Below are positions 45,621 to 56,585 of a stretch of 64,000 nt of DNA, piece by piece (the stretch's first letter is position 1; every line of letters begins with the position of its first letter). Source of the stretch: Sesamum alatum (taxonomy: Eukaryota > Streptophyta > Magnoliopsida > Lamiales > Pedaliaceae); contig JACGWO010000004.1 in assembly GCA_034509735.1 (NCBI GenBank), positions 22,921,395 to 22,985,394 of the forward strand, written 5' to 3'. The notes below the pieces were generated by a model that was not told where the DNA came from, did no database searches, and was given only the letters and a program-made list of their open reading frames with translations. Position numbers and translations under genes: made by a program.

Positions 45621-46680
45621 CAAAATGTGCCTTTGGCGTGGGCGGAGGGGGGGTCGGGATTCATGGTGACTGAGTGGGGGATAGAAGATGACCCCTCAAG
45701 ATCAAAGCAGTCCTGGATATCAAGGCTCCCATAAGTATCAATGAAGTACAACGCCTCACCGAAAAAATCGTCGCGCTCAACTAGTTCATAGCTAAGTCGG
45801 CCGAAAAAATCCTACCCTTCTTCAAGGTATTGAGGAAGCCCAAGAACTTCGAATTAGGGGAAGAATGCCACAAGGCCTTCGAGGAGCTCAAAAAATACCT
45901 GGCCGGCCTTCCCCTGTTGGTCATGTCCTCCCCTGGTGACGCCTTGTACATTCACCTGGAAGAAGGTGGGCATCACCTCCCTATATATTACGTTAGCAAG
46001 GTCCTCAATGGAGCGGAGAGCTGGTAAAACCCCATTGAGAAGATAACATTCGCATTGGTAATAACCTTTCGAAGGCTACGCCCCTACTTCCTGTCTGATC
46101 CAGTGGGAATACGCACCAATCACCCCCTCAAATATGTCCTCGACAAGCCGAAAACTTCCGGGCGATTGATCAAGTGAGCCATAGAGCTCAGTGAGTATGA
46201 TATCTCGTACCTTCCTCGAACATCCATCAAGGCACAAGCCTTGGTGGATTTCATGTCTGAAATTACGAGTCCTTCCCCTAGCAAGGAGACTTCGCTGTTA
46301 AATGTGTATGGATCCTCCACGATTCAAGGAAGTGGAGCGAGGGCACTCATCACCTCCCTCGAAGGAGTAGACTTAGAATCTGCAATCAAATTCGATTTCA
46401 AAGCTTCCAACATTGAAGCAGAATATGAAGCCCTAACCATGGGCATGAAAATGGCTTGGGAGGCTAGGGGTCGGCGCTTCGTGACCTACTCCGACTCCTG
46501 GCTCATTGTTAGGTAAACAAAATGAGTATATGAAGCTAAGGAGGAAAAACATAAAGCAATACCTGCAAAGAATTGAAGAATAGAGAGCAAAGTTTGACAA
46601 CTTCCAGCTCATTTAAATCTCCCGTGAAGAAAATAACAAGGTTGATTATCTATCAAAATTGGCTAGCACCATGGATGATT
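45621..46680 (+). pseudogene. EA RNase H and second RNase H
   Basis: First RNase H: KPKNFELGEECHKAFEELKK, LIHLEEGGHHLPIYYVSKVL, RLRPYFLSDPVGIRTNHPLK. The second, archaeal-type domain (46241-46516): VYGSSTIQGSGA, where Asp has become Tyr, SNIEAEYEALTMGMKMA, and TYSDSWLIV. A stop follows, then a YEAKEEKH.KQYL-like remnant. The paired RNase H places EA in the Tat lineage. Confidence 0.8.
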
Positions 46681-47950
46681 GTCGAACCAGGCAAATAACT
46701 ATACAACATTTATCAAAGCCAGGGTCCTTCGTGGAGGTTCAAACTATACTCCCTGGGGAGGGGGGACTTGGAGGCAGCTGGTCTTGGACTAGGTAAAGGA
46801 AGGTTGCCTGCCCTCCGACAGATGGAAGGCTGCTCGCGTGAAAAAATGGGTTGTTGGATTCCTCCTCATGGGGGATACACTTTACACGAAGTTTTTCACG
46901 CATCCCCTCTTAAGATGTCTATCACGAGACGAGGGGACACACGTCCCCAAAGAGATCCATGGTGGATGTTGTGGATCGCTCATAGGGGCATTAGCCCTAC
47001 GAGCCATCTACTTTTGGCCTACGCTTAAGCAAGATGCCAAAGTAGTGGTAAGATAATGTGAGAGGTGCCTAAGGCACGCCTCCGTAATACATCAGCCCTC
47101 TGAGCCGTTGACATCATTACTGGCCCCATGTCCTTTTGCCTAATGGGGAAAGGATATTGTGGGGGCCATTTCCTATGGCTCCTACCAAAGGAATTTTCTA
47201 CTAGTTGCTATTCACCAAATTACAAAGTGGGTAGAGGCTAAGCTCCTCTCCCGCATCACTGAGGGGGAAGTCATGAAGTTTCTCTAGAAAAACATAATTT
47301 GTTGCTTTGGACTCCCCCAAGAAATCATCTCACATTACGGACGACAATTTCAAGGGAACAAAATTCAAGATTGGTGCAAGAGGTTATAAATCAAGCAGAG
47401 ATTCACCTTTGTAGCACACCTTAAGCTAATGGACAAGTAGAGGTTACCAGCAGCACTCTCCTGCAAGGAATCAAGAGAAGGCTCGATAGAGCCGGGGGCA
47501 ACTTGGCTGAAGAGCTTACGAGTGTTCTTTAGGCTCATAGAACTACACTTAGAAATTCCATCGGTGAAAGCCGTTTCTCCCTAGTATATGGGACGGATGT
47601 TGTAATTCCTACCGAAGTAGGCATGCCCTTCTGGGGTAATATGTTATACCGAAGAAAATAACAATAATTTACTCAAAGAGAATCTCGATCTTATCACGGA
47701 GCTCTGAGATAGGGCCTTTCTTCAATTGTAACGATACAAGAGCATAATGATTAATGCATACCACAGACGAGTAAAGCCTCAGGACTTCCAAGTAGGAGAC
47801 TTGGTACTCCGAAAGGCAGAGGCCTCAAAACTAATGGGCAAATTAGACCCTATTTAGGAAGGACCCTATAAAATTAAGGGAATACTCGGAAATGGATCCC
47901 ATGAATTAGAAGATGGCGAAGGACATCCTTTGCCTTGACCATGGAACATA
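46681..47950 (+). pseudogene. EA integrase
   Basis: DTLYTKFFTHPLLRCLS, zinc-binding EIHGGCCGSLIGALAL and C-E-R-C-L-R-H-A, core pieces KDIVGAISYGSYQRNFLLVA, TKWVEAKLLSRITEGEV and FGLPQEIISHYGRQFQGNK, where the second Asp is replaced (HYGR for D.G..F). The C-terminal part is DFQVGDLVLRKAEASKLMGKL, EGPYKIKGILGNGSHELEDG and WNINNLKRF. Seven or more stops. Confidence 0.8.
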
Positions 47951-47989
47951 AACAACCTTAAAAGATTTTTTTCTTAAGTCCTGGCCCCA

Positions 47990-48006
47990 CCCCCCCCCCC
48001 CCCCCC
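47990..48006. repeat. C17 homopolymer
   Basis: Seventeen consecutive C bases just after the integrase end of EA. Two other long runs in this region are G14 (50211-50224, in EA) and G11 (38356-38366, in EB). Confidence 0.9.
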
Positions 48007-48335
48007 GCCTAAGGAGGACCTCTCGCAAAGATATTTTCCTACCTTGCAGGTGGGAACCTCTCCAAGGAATAAGTCCTGCCCCCCATGCATGCAGGACCTC
48101 TCATAAAGGTAATTTCCTTCCCTCCAGGTAGGGACATTTCCAAGGAATAAGTCCTGCCCCCAGGAACGACCTCTCGTAAAGGTATTTTTCAAAGACATCT
48201 TCCTACCCTACAGGTAGGAACCTTCTCAAGAATAAGTCCTGCCCACAGGCAAGACCACTCTCAGAGACATTTTCCTGCACTAGGTAGGAATCTCTTCAAA
48301 GACTAAGTCCTATCTTTAAGCAGGACCCGCCTCAA
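48007..48335 (+). repeat. EA tandem repeats (72-85 bp unit, about 4 copies)
   Basis: The unit contains AAGGAATAAGTCCTGCCC and AGGACCTCTC.(T/C)AAAGGTA, TTTCCTACC.T.CAGGTAGGAACCTC. Copies start near 48066, 48144, 48229 and 48301 with an older partial one before. It sits between integrase and the antisense gene. Confidence 0.75.
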
Positions 48336-49500
48336 GATAAAATATTGTCAAATAGGTACAATCCTTCTTTTGCAAAGCATTACCTCCAGAAGTAATTATA
48401 CTTCTTCAGAAAGACTCTCAAATGTAGATTTCTACACTTATACTTCTTGATCTTTGCAAGAGGATATGACTGAAGACCTACTCCAAGGCAGGCATTCTCT
48501 AAAAACAAACCCTGGTTCAGGCAGGCCCTACACTAAATAAGCGTTGTTTTAAATAAGCACTGCCTTCTTGCAAAAAGAGAAAAGCCCTGCTTCGTAGCAG
48601 ACATTCCCTAAAATGAAGCCCTAATCCAGGAAGGCTCCACACTTAAAGGAATGAAATTTGTGTATTTTAGGTAGGCATTTTCACACCCACTCCCCCTAGA
48701 GGTGCAAAACCATAATCCTAATGCAGGTATTCCTAAACTTATTCCCCCCAAAATTATTATACATTCACAAGATCATAAAAGCGCAAGTACATAATATATC
48801 CCAAAGAAACACACATAGGGCGGTAAGCCCTCATCAGCAAATCAACATATAAGAAATAACATGTAGGTAATAACAAGGATCGCATAAAAGACCCTTCTGG
48901 CCAAACCGGCACGGAAGGGGGGACGGAGAAATATTATCTACAAGAAACAAGGAAAAGAAATTGTTTGATCCCTATATGCCATGGGGGAAGATAGAAAAAG
49001 CAAATTATTTTCAGGAAGAGGGGTGTACATCAATCATCTCTCCCCATAAGCGGGGTCTTCTCCAGCTCCTCTAGTGACTCCAGCTCAAGGGGAAGGGTGG
49101 AGGGAGGGGGGATATCAACAACAAAGACTCTTCAGAGGGGGCCATAGTTGGCTTAGAGAGCTTGTCTTCAAGGTCCACCACTTCCATGCTCGCCGGGCTG
49201 GGAGCCCATACCTCCTCCATCATCATTCCCAATAAATGATCTACTCTTCATCTGAAAAATATTTACCAACTATGTCATTTAATAACTTGAAAATCTTAGT
49301 AAGAAGATAGAGTAGTCGAGTAGCCATGTTACACAACTAGGGGACTCGGCCTTTGGAAGGGGAGGTGCGAAGGGATTCGGGGCGTTCTTCAAGGCCGCCT
49401 CATAATCCAGGAAGGAGGAACCTACATCTTCTGGAGGGTACCCCTAGGCAACAAATTGTTCTTAGTAGGTCTTGAAGTCGTACCTTAGAGACAACCCCAC
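48336..49500. other. EA spacer
   Basis: Non-coding EA internal sequence with faint further repeats of GCAGGCATT-type and CCTGCTT-type words (48480-48730). No gene was recognised. Confidence 0.5.
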
Positions 49501-49509
49501 AATCTTAGC

Positions 49510-51400
49510 CACCTCTTCTTAAAAATCCTCGGAGTTCTTATACTCCGAGAGGCAGCTTTCCCAATAGGAAGCCATGAATTGTTTCCCCTTCTTAGAATGA
49601 AGGAAGTCTAGATGAGCTTCGTCTGCCACCTTCCTTAGAGCATCCGACTGATCCTTCGTCAGATCCATGAACTTTTGTTGGATTTTCTTCCTCTCTTTCT
49701 CTGCCTGTTGATATTTCCCTAGGGCCTTCTTCATCATGGTCAGGTCAGTGGCCATCCGCTCCAGGCGTTCCTCCAGCCTCTTCTTCTGCCCCTTGGTCAG
49801 AGCGGGAAAGGGCGTTGCCATTGGGTGGCTTAACAACTCCCCAATCACTGTTGCCACCTATAGAAGGGACAAATAAGTTCAACATCAAGGCAAAGCTGAA
49901 TCCTCAAGAAAGAGTACAAAAAATTACCTTGGAAGCATGGCATGAGAGGATGCCAACTAGTTCATCCTTGTAAGCGGAGGCCAGCAAACGCCTATCACTG
50001 GGGAGCACCACCCTCCTCAAAAGTTCCGAGAAGAGCCCCGATTCTTCTTTCATCTCCCTCATAATAGATTGGTGGGTATACACCCCTCAATCAGGGACCA
50101 ATCAATGGCGCCGAGCGGAAGAGCCCCGAGAAGGTAGGGGAGGGGGTGCTGCAGTTGAGCGGGTAGCCAACCGCAGGAGCTCCCCTTCACCCTCTTAGAA
50201 GACCTTCCTTGGGGGGGGGGGGGGAGGGGCAGATCTCTTCCCCCTCAAGTCGCACGAAGTAGGGGTTCCCCCCTGAAGTTCTAGACTGTCGGAGTCCTCC
50301 TAGGATGTCCTAAGTGTTCTCCAGCATAAGTTTGTCGAACATGATTTTTTCTGTGAAAAGAAAGAATCAAGTTAATCACATAAAAATTTCAAGGAAGAGA
50401 TAAGAAATCTCAAAAATAAAATCAACGGAATACCCAAAGGCCCCTCTAGAGGGACCTCCTTGGGACTCAGCCCAAACTGAAAGAGAAGCCTTTTGTGTAT
50501 CAGATCCTGGATATTGTAGGGATCACAATTCAATTCCTCTAAAAGGGAAGAGAGGACGTCTGGTCTGTTCTTCCCAGAGCAGGAATCAACAGAAGAGAGA
50601 TCATTGGCCCACTAATTGGGAAAAGACTAAGGGGTAAGAGGACGAATGAAAGAGAAATTTCCACTCCAATGTTTAGGTGCGTTGGGGGCAGGCAGAAAAC
50701 GAACCCCCTGATGGGGAAAGAAATGAAAGACCCCAGGCTCAATTTTTTTCAACTGAAAGCAAAAGTAAAAGCTCTGTCCAGTGGCAGGCATACTGTTGTA
50801 CATGAAGACCAAGGCAAAACTAGTAAGGAGGCGGAAAGAATTAGGGGCTAATTGGTTCAAAGGAACCCTAAGCAACCTAGAGACTTCCTGATAAAAATAG
50901 GGAATGAGAACACAAACACCCAGGCGGAGGAGACTCTGGCAAGCTATTGGGAGAGGGCACATAAATAACAAATCCAAATGGGATCCCATATTCCTACCTC
51001 AACTTAGCGACATTGACTACCCTGACAAAGGGCGCCCTATCCACCCAAGGCAGCAGTCGCCCCCTCTCTTCCTCTTCCTCCTCCTTCAAGGGCTCATCCT
51101 TCTCCTCTCTAGAGGAAGACCCCTCTTTATCGTCTGCCTCAACCAATCCCTCCTCCCCCATCTCCCTTGATGAACCTCTCATCCTCATCCTCTTCGTCAA
51201 TCAATCGACGAGGAACTCGGGAAATATTCCATAAGCTCAACTCTATCCATCCCAAAAAGAAGACGAAACAAGGCCTGCACCCCAGGGGAGGCGTCAGAGG
51301 GATCATCATTAGTCGCTTGTTCGCCCATAAAGCGAGTGGACTCATCAGAAGAAGCTGTAGAAGATATTGCAGTACAAACTCAGAAGAAAACAAAAAGGAG
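49510..51400 (-). pseudogene. EA antisense extra gene (aORF), three exons
   Basis: Exon A (50434 to about 51390): acidic N-terminus (STRFMGEQATNDD, DEEDEDERF) and a PF04195-like domain with LGVCVLIPYFYQEVSRLL, LNQLAPNSFRLLTSFALVF, FLPAPNAPKHWSGNFSF. The donor is TTTGG|GTATTC (first intron base 50433). Intron 1 is 83 bp, with acceptor TTTTCACAG at 50351. Exon B starts KIMFDKLMLENT, the same block as E1 SIMFRKYL. Intron 2 is 70 bp (49858-49927), donor AAG|GTAATT and acceptor TTCTATAG. Exon C (49519-49857) codes a Lys/Glu-rich coiled coil (KGQKKRLEERLERMATDLTM) and MASYWESCLSEYKNSED. It is opposite to gag-pol. Function unknown. Confidence 0.72.
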
Positions 51401-51516
51401 TAAGAATGTAGATTTATGAAGATGGTAGAAGACCAAGGAAGAATCTATAACCTCTAGTTCTCTCTTCGGAAGACATGGGAAGGAGGGAGAATGGGCCGAG
51501 GTGGGGTAATAGTGCA

Positions 51517-51531
51517 GTTGAGGGGGAAGAA
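51517..51531 (+). other. EA polypurine tract
   Basis: AGTTGAGGGGGAAGA lies before the presumed TGAGTG start of the 3' LTR. Confidence 0.6.
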
Positions 51532-52334
51532 TGAGTGAAATTTGCAGTTATCCTGAGAATGTGCCAATAACTACTCCTCATTGCACAGTTACAGGGCAAC
51601 AATGTAACCTACATGGATGGTTAGCGATAACTGCCCTCCACGCCTAGCGAATGGCTTTCACGCGCCCAGTCCCCAAGACGACCCACGCCCTAGCCATCAA
51701 GGGCTGTCTGACACAGGGTTCCCAAAGCCCGAGAAGGCTATCTCGCTTCCCTTAACGACGAAGAAGACCCCATCTGGACCTCACACAGAAGATGAAGGGT
51801 CTATCCATGACTCCCAAGCGAAGGAGTGGAGGTCCAGCCAGGCCCTTGGAGTGGAAGGCCCACAAAAGGAAGTTTGGCCCTGCTGAGAAGTCTGGATAAG
51901 GATTATCCTCCTTTATCGTCATACGTATGAGACCCCGTCAATCACCTCCTATCTTTTAGGAGGTCACTATCCGTAGGACTCTGGAGAAGTTGGTAACTGA
52001 CCTTCTGTGAGTCCAGACCCTCAAAAGTCCTTCCCACTCAAGGAACCTCCCCTATAAATAACAACTCCCTTGGCTAATTTAGTAACGTTTTTGTACTCAT
52101 AAACTCTCAAATTATTTTCAAACCCGCACTAAGCACATTTTATTCTCACGTTACACGAATTCTCATTATTTTCTCAATTTCTTCAAGGTTATCTTTTCCA
52201 TAATTTCTTACTGACTTGAGTGTCGTAGTGCTAATGTTTTTCTTTGTAGGTCCCTTTTTTCAACTTGTAGAATTCGAAGCCCACTCTGTTCAAGCCCAAG
52301 ACGATCATCCGTGTTGAGCTATTTTAGCTCACAC
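51532..52334 (+). repeat. EA 3' LTR (about 803 bp)
   Basis: It ends TTTTAGCTCACACA. It aligns with the 5' LTR only from about 51815 on (CCAGCCAGGCCC, then the TATAAATA box at 52053-52060 and onward). The upstream 280 bp are unlike the 5' LTR. Confidence 0.72.
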
Positions 52335-52420
52335 ATACCTATGGCTAAACATCTGTTATAGTTTTTATTTTTTGTAATTTATAATGTTTTGGCCTCCAAT
52401 GAGAAGGAATATCATAGAGA

Positions 52421-52437
52421 AAATAATAATAATAATA

Positions 52438-52510
<73 letters not shown>

Positions 52511-52517
52511 TAATAAG
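52421..52517. repeat. (AAT)n microsatellite
   Basis: About 31 nearly perfect AAT units, with a few interruptions. Confidence 0.95.
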
Positions 52518-52519
52518 AT

Positions 52520-53565
52520 AGAAATACTAGAGTAGTTCTAGTATTAGTTAGAATGCTATAGTAATTATAATCCTTTGATCTCTAATTTTTTTTCTATTTA
52601 AATTCTATTTTCTTATTAGACTAGGTCTTGTTCATTGTAAGCCTATAAATACATGGGTTAAACTCATTATTCAATACCTTCTGATTATTGAATGAGTATT
52701 TCTCTAGATTTCTTTAGATTTAACATAGTCAATTAGTTTAGTTAGTTTTGATTAGTTGATCTACATCAATTGACATTAGAGCTAAATTTATTCATTTCGC
52801 TTCCCCATTCAGATAATTATTTTCAAAATTTCACCAATTTTCCAGATTCTTTTTTCTTTTGTTATCAATTTTCATAGGGATTTTAGTATGTTGCTCCTTT
52901 TCTTTAGTTATAACAAAAATAAAATCGGAAAATAATATAAAAAAAAAACAGAGCGAGAAACGAAATAGGGTCATCTTCTTCTTTGCTACACATATAGCCG
53001 CCGCACCATCCCCTCCATCCCGACCATGCGAGAATTGCTCTAGTAACCATAGCCGGGAAGCCATTGTGACCAGCCCTATCTCCCATCGCCTACCACCACA
53101 CATAACCATGCTCAAATTTGCCAATTAAATCCGCTCGATCCACCTCGTCAATGTCGCGCCATCACCATCTAATCCTATCGACATCCTTCCGATCAGCAAC
53201 CCGCCATATCCACCATAGTCACTGTTGCCTGTGCACGCCCAAGCCCCATCCCATCAGTCAACAACCCAACCCCCACCGACCCTCAGCGCCCCTCACCGAT
53301 TTTCGCATCACCACCGCCTCCACCCACTTTCATCCCTTGACCTATGTGCACAACAACACTCCTCGCCACCACCTCCTCAGCCGCTGCACCAACAAATCGT
53401 CAAACCTTTTTTTTCTTTTTTTTTTTAATTATTTGTATTTGTTTATATATAAATTATATATGTGCAAATAAACTTCAACCATTGATTTAGGAAGATAAGA
53501 TATTGGCCATAGATTTAAGTAATATTTGATATGATCGTCGGTTACCAAAAATAAAGGGTAAATCT
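52520..53565 (+). repeat. Weak copia LTR end and leader relic
   Basis: CCTATAAATACATGGG (52643) is followed by ATCTACATCA and TTGACATTAGAGC (52770-52782), which resembles the iMet PBS TGGTATCAGAGC in 9 of 12 positions. The next 700 bp are leader-like, with a C-rich CACC/CCAC stretch (53110-53400). No coding region follows. The open frames here are low-complexity and not called. Confidence 0.35.
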
Positions 53566-54840
53566 TATTTTTGGTCATATATATTAGGCCTTGTTCAATT
53601 TTTGGTCCCATTCATTACAAAAATCTTAATTTGAGGACAATATCTTTTGATTTGTCTCAATTCTGGTCCCAATGGCAAAACTTGACAGAAAACATTAACT
53701 GTTGTTAAAGGAGGTATGTGCCTCTCACATGCTCCTACACCTTGCGTATTTAGGAAAAAATCAAAGAATTCCAGCCCTAATTTCTTCTCCAAATCCTCTA
53801 CCCCTTCCTCTGCGAAAAACCCATGGTAAGTCCTTTCGCTGATGGTACTGGGGTGGCAAAATTTGGGAAGTTCTATGTATGTTTTAATGGGTTGAAGCAG
53901 GGATTCCTATCAGGTTGTAGGCTAATAGTAGGGGTTGATGGGTGTCACCTAAAAGGGCCCCATGAAGGGGTACTATTGACTACAATTGGCATTGATCCAA
54001 ATAATGCATGTTATCCAATTGGTTTTGTTGTAATGTCTGTAGAAACTCAAGTGAGCATGGATCTGACGTCTCAAGTAAGTCTGGATACTGAAATCACATG
54101 GAACCCCAGTCAAAAAAAGACTATAAGTTTTTTTTTTTGGTTAGTTTTCTAGGAACTGGAGTCAAATAAATGACTGAATACTTACTTAATGTTTGCAGGC
54201 TAGAAAGAGGACAATGACACCTACCAGAAGCAGCATAGAAATCTCTTTGGGGCCTCAAAACACCAATGTAATCTACTTCTGAGTCTTAATTGTTAATTTT
54301 GTATTGTGTTTTGTAATTTGATGGCTTACTTTTGTGTTGGGTATATGCAGCCTAGGAAAAAGCCTAAGACAACTTATAGAGCATTTGCAACACAATCAGA
54401 AGGCCAAGACATGACAGTAAGAATTCATACTTTTCATTCCTATTTGAATTTTTCTCATGAAATTATTATATCATTTCATAGTTGAAAAGATCCACAAGAT
54501 GAATGCAACTGTTACTGGTCAAGAAAATGCAACAACTTCAAGGCTACATTGACAAAGCCTACAGTTTTCATGCCACCAAGGCCAGTACATCCACCAACCA
54601 TTACAAGCTGTGTTGTGAGGCCACTTGTAGCCTATGCTCCTGGGCATCCACCTATGGATATCTCTATTACAACTCAATCTAACAAACCTCTTCGACCACC
54701 TTTCAAGAAATTCCAGAAAGAAGGAAGAAAATATGTGACAATAAACAACTTGACTGCTACACTAAATGTGAGAAGAGTTGAAAACATAAGAAAATGACAA
54801 TCCATCAAGAAGGGCTAGAATATATTGTTTTTTTTTTTTC
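53566..54840 (+). pseudogene. Mutator-like transposase fragment
   Basis: The frame at 53823-54152 carries the MULE transposase start FGKFYVCFNGLKQGFLSGCR, VGVDGCHLKGPHEGVLL and GIDPNNACYPIGFVVMSVE. The Asp in GVDGCH is the first acid of the DDE triad. The rest of the catalytic domain is missing; a Pro-rich piece (54549-54797) may be a C-terminal remnant. A TIR-like sequence GGGTAAATCTTATTTTTGGTC is at 53565-53585. The matching right end was not found; the end of the embedded MITE is similar. Confidence 0.7.
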
Positions 54841-55250
54841 TTTTTTTATGTATGTGCAGCTTGTTTAGGACAATCCAACATCTACTTAGAATTTTTTTGG
54901 ATTTATCGCAGAAAGAACTTTTTTGTATGTGCTTTATGGACTAACAACTTATGTTCGCTGGTAGTTTTGCTTGGTTAATGAAAGATGGAATATTTAACTT
55001 TGTTAAATCTATTACGAGTTTTATAGTTTATTGGATACTGCAAGCTTTGTTTACTGTTATTTTTTACATCATAGGATTTCTTATGGTGAAACTGCAGGCT
55101 TGGTATTAATCCAACACCAAAACATTACACACCGAACACCAAACTGATGCATAATATTACTTCAATTAAAATTACATTACGAGAATAAAATACTGACAAA
55201 TTACAGATACACCAATCCGGTACACAATCAGTCCACAAAAAACATCTTCA
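54841..55250. other. Non-coding stretch between MULE relic and GRF pseudogene
   Basis: AT-rich sequence with no gene seen. It may be the converging 3' ends of the two genes. Confidence 0.5.
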
Positions 55251-56585
55251 AATGCTCCATTTAATTTCAATATAACCAACTCATAACAAGTAAAATCAAT
55301 GTCCTAACCAAACACTTACGCAAGAAATTAACTTTTTTCTTCATTTTAGCCACCTCTTCTTCTATTTGGTGCAAGATAATCACATTCTTCCTCATTTTGG
55401 ACATATGTTATTCCATTTTGTTCAACTTGCGAAGAAGCCCAGGTATGACTTTCTTTGTCCTTGTGCACATTGGTAGGTCTTCCCACACAAAAAAATCAAC
55501 ACCCACTAGCAATATCATCAAGGTAAATTACATTTTTTGTCCCATAAGTGGACCTTTTTCTAATTTTGGTCCCATACTATAGATGATTCGCATGTTTGCA
55601 TCCCATATGTGCAGTTTTTTTTCCAATTTCAGGACACAAGAGCGAAAATCGTTAAATTGCTAACCGCATTTTTTTTCCGTTAGGTGGGTGCCAAAATTTG
55701 AGGGAAAAATTAGTGGGAAGGGCTTACTTCTTCTTCTTCCTCATGTAAATTGTTTTTTTTCTTGGCTCTTCGATTTAGTAGGAAAAGAGTGTAAATATGG
55801 TTGCAAATGGACAAATTTTTTGTCAATTTTATACACGATCTTATGTTAATAATGGCTAAATTTCTTCCATTAAAATCAGAAATATAAACTGCAACAGTTT
55901 AGAACCAAATTTAGAATTATCATAAATATACACTGCATTAATTGCTTGATCAACAATTACAAAATACTAACCAAATGTACTGTATCAAAGATTACATAAC
56001 AATGCCCAATTCGGATCAATATTTTACAGCAAAATTAAATCGGTTTCCATGTTGATCAAAATTTTGCATCAAATTGTTGCAATTTATATTTATGATTTTC
56101 ATGGAAGAAATTTAGGCGTTATTAACATAAGATCGTGTATAAAATTGACAAAAAATTTCTCCAATTTCAGCCATGTTTACACTTTTTTCCTACTAAATGG
56201 AAGAGCTAAAAAGAAACAAAAAAGCTATTTATATGAGGAAGAAGAAGAAGAAGTAAGCATTTCCCATTAATTTTTCCTCCAAATTTGCACCCGCCTAACA
56301 GAAAAAACATAAGCCCTTAGCAATTTAATGATTTTCCCTCTTGTGTCCTGAAATTAGAAAAAAAATGCCCATATGGGATGCAATGCACGAATTATCTACA
56401 GTATGGGACCAAGATTGAAAATAGGTCCACTTATGGGACCAAAAATATAATTTATCCATATCATCACAACCATAAAATTTTCTTCCCGGATTGGTGCTCA
56501 TCCATGAGATTCTTAGATATGCTTTTTTACCATAATAACATATGACAGTTCTAATTGTAGAAGTCGAATCACTTGTTGACTCCAT
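55251..56585 (-). pseudogene. GRF zinc-finger protein relic, split by a MITE
   Basis: From ATG at 56585, MESTSDSTSTIRT leads to the GRF-type zinc finger CYYGKKAYLRIS, TNPGRKFYGC (to about 56466). After the MITE (55521-56457) the frame resumes at 55520 with SGC, one stop and one extra T, then FFVWEDLPMCTRTKKVIPG and LLRKLNKMEY, followed by a Lys/Glu coiled coil (KMRKNVIILHQIEEEVAKMK). GRF fingers (C..G.....S...NPGR.F..C) bind nucleic acid; plant genomes have many small copies linked to transposons. A possible 5' UTR (TTTCACTTTAAATTTCTG) lies before the ATG. Confidence 0.72.
55521..56457. mobile_element. Long-TIR Mutator-type MITE (937 bp) with 9-bp target duplication
   Basis: Termini AGGTAAATTACATTTTTTGT and the inverse of GGATAAATTATATTTTTGGT, continuing as inverted repeats of roughly 220 bp or more (CCCATAAGTGGACC shared). 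The flanks are ATATCATCA at 55512-55520 and 56458-56466, a perfect 9-bp duplication as made by Mutator-like elements. No coding capacity. It lies inside the GRF frame. Confidence 0.92.

Larger units (their letters stand above)
41884..52334 (+). mobile_element. EA: Ty3/gypsy Tat-type retrotransposon
   Basis: 5' LTR (about 41884-42574), PBS, gag, protease, RT, two RNase H, integrase, tandem repeats, antisense spliced gene (49500-51400), PPT and 3' LTR (about 51532-52334). No target-site duplication could be fixed, because the left edge of the 5' LTR does not align with the 3' LTR. The gag start and PBS resemble E1/E2, but the LTRs are unlike theirs, so it is a related but separate family. Confidence 0.85.

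Noticed and set aside
48007..48335. CRISPR array
   Set aside because: Units are adjacent and diverged with no unique spacers; this is a retroelement tandem repeat.
52831..53471. Overlapping frames with His/Pro/Ser-rich products
   Set aside because: Low complexity, both strands open, no conserved motif; likely retroelement leader.
53823..54152. Host gene with FAR1/MULE-derived function
   Set aside because: Only the start of the transposase domain is present and no intact continuation follows, so a domesticated gene is unlikely.
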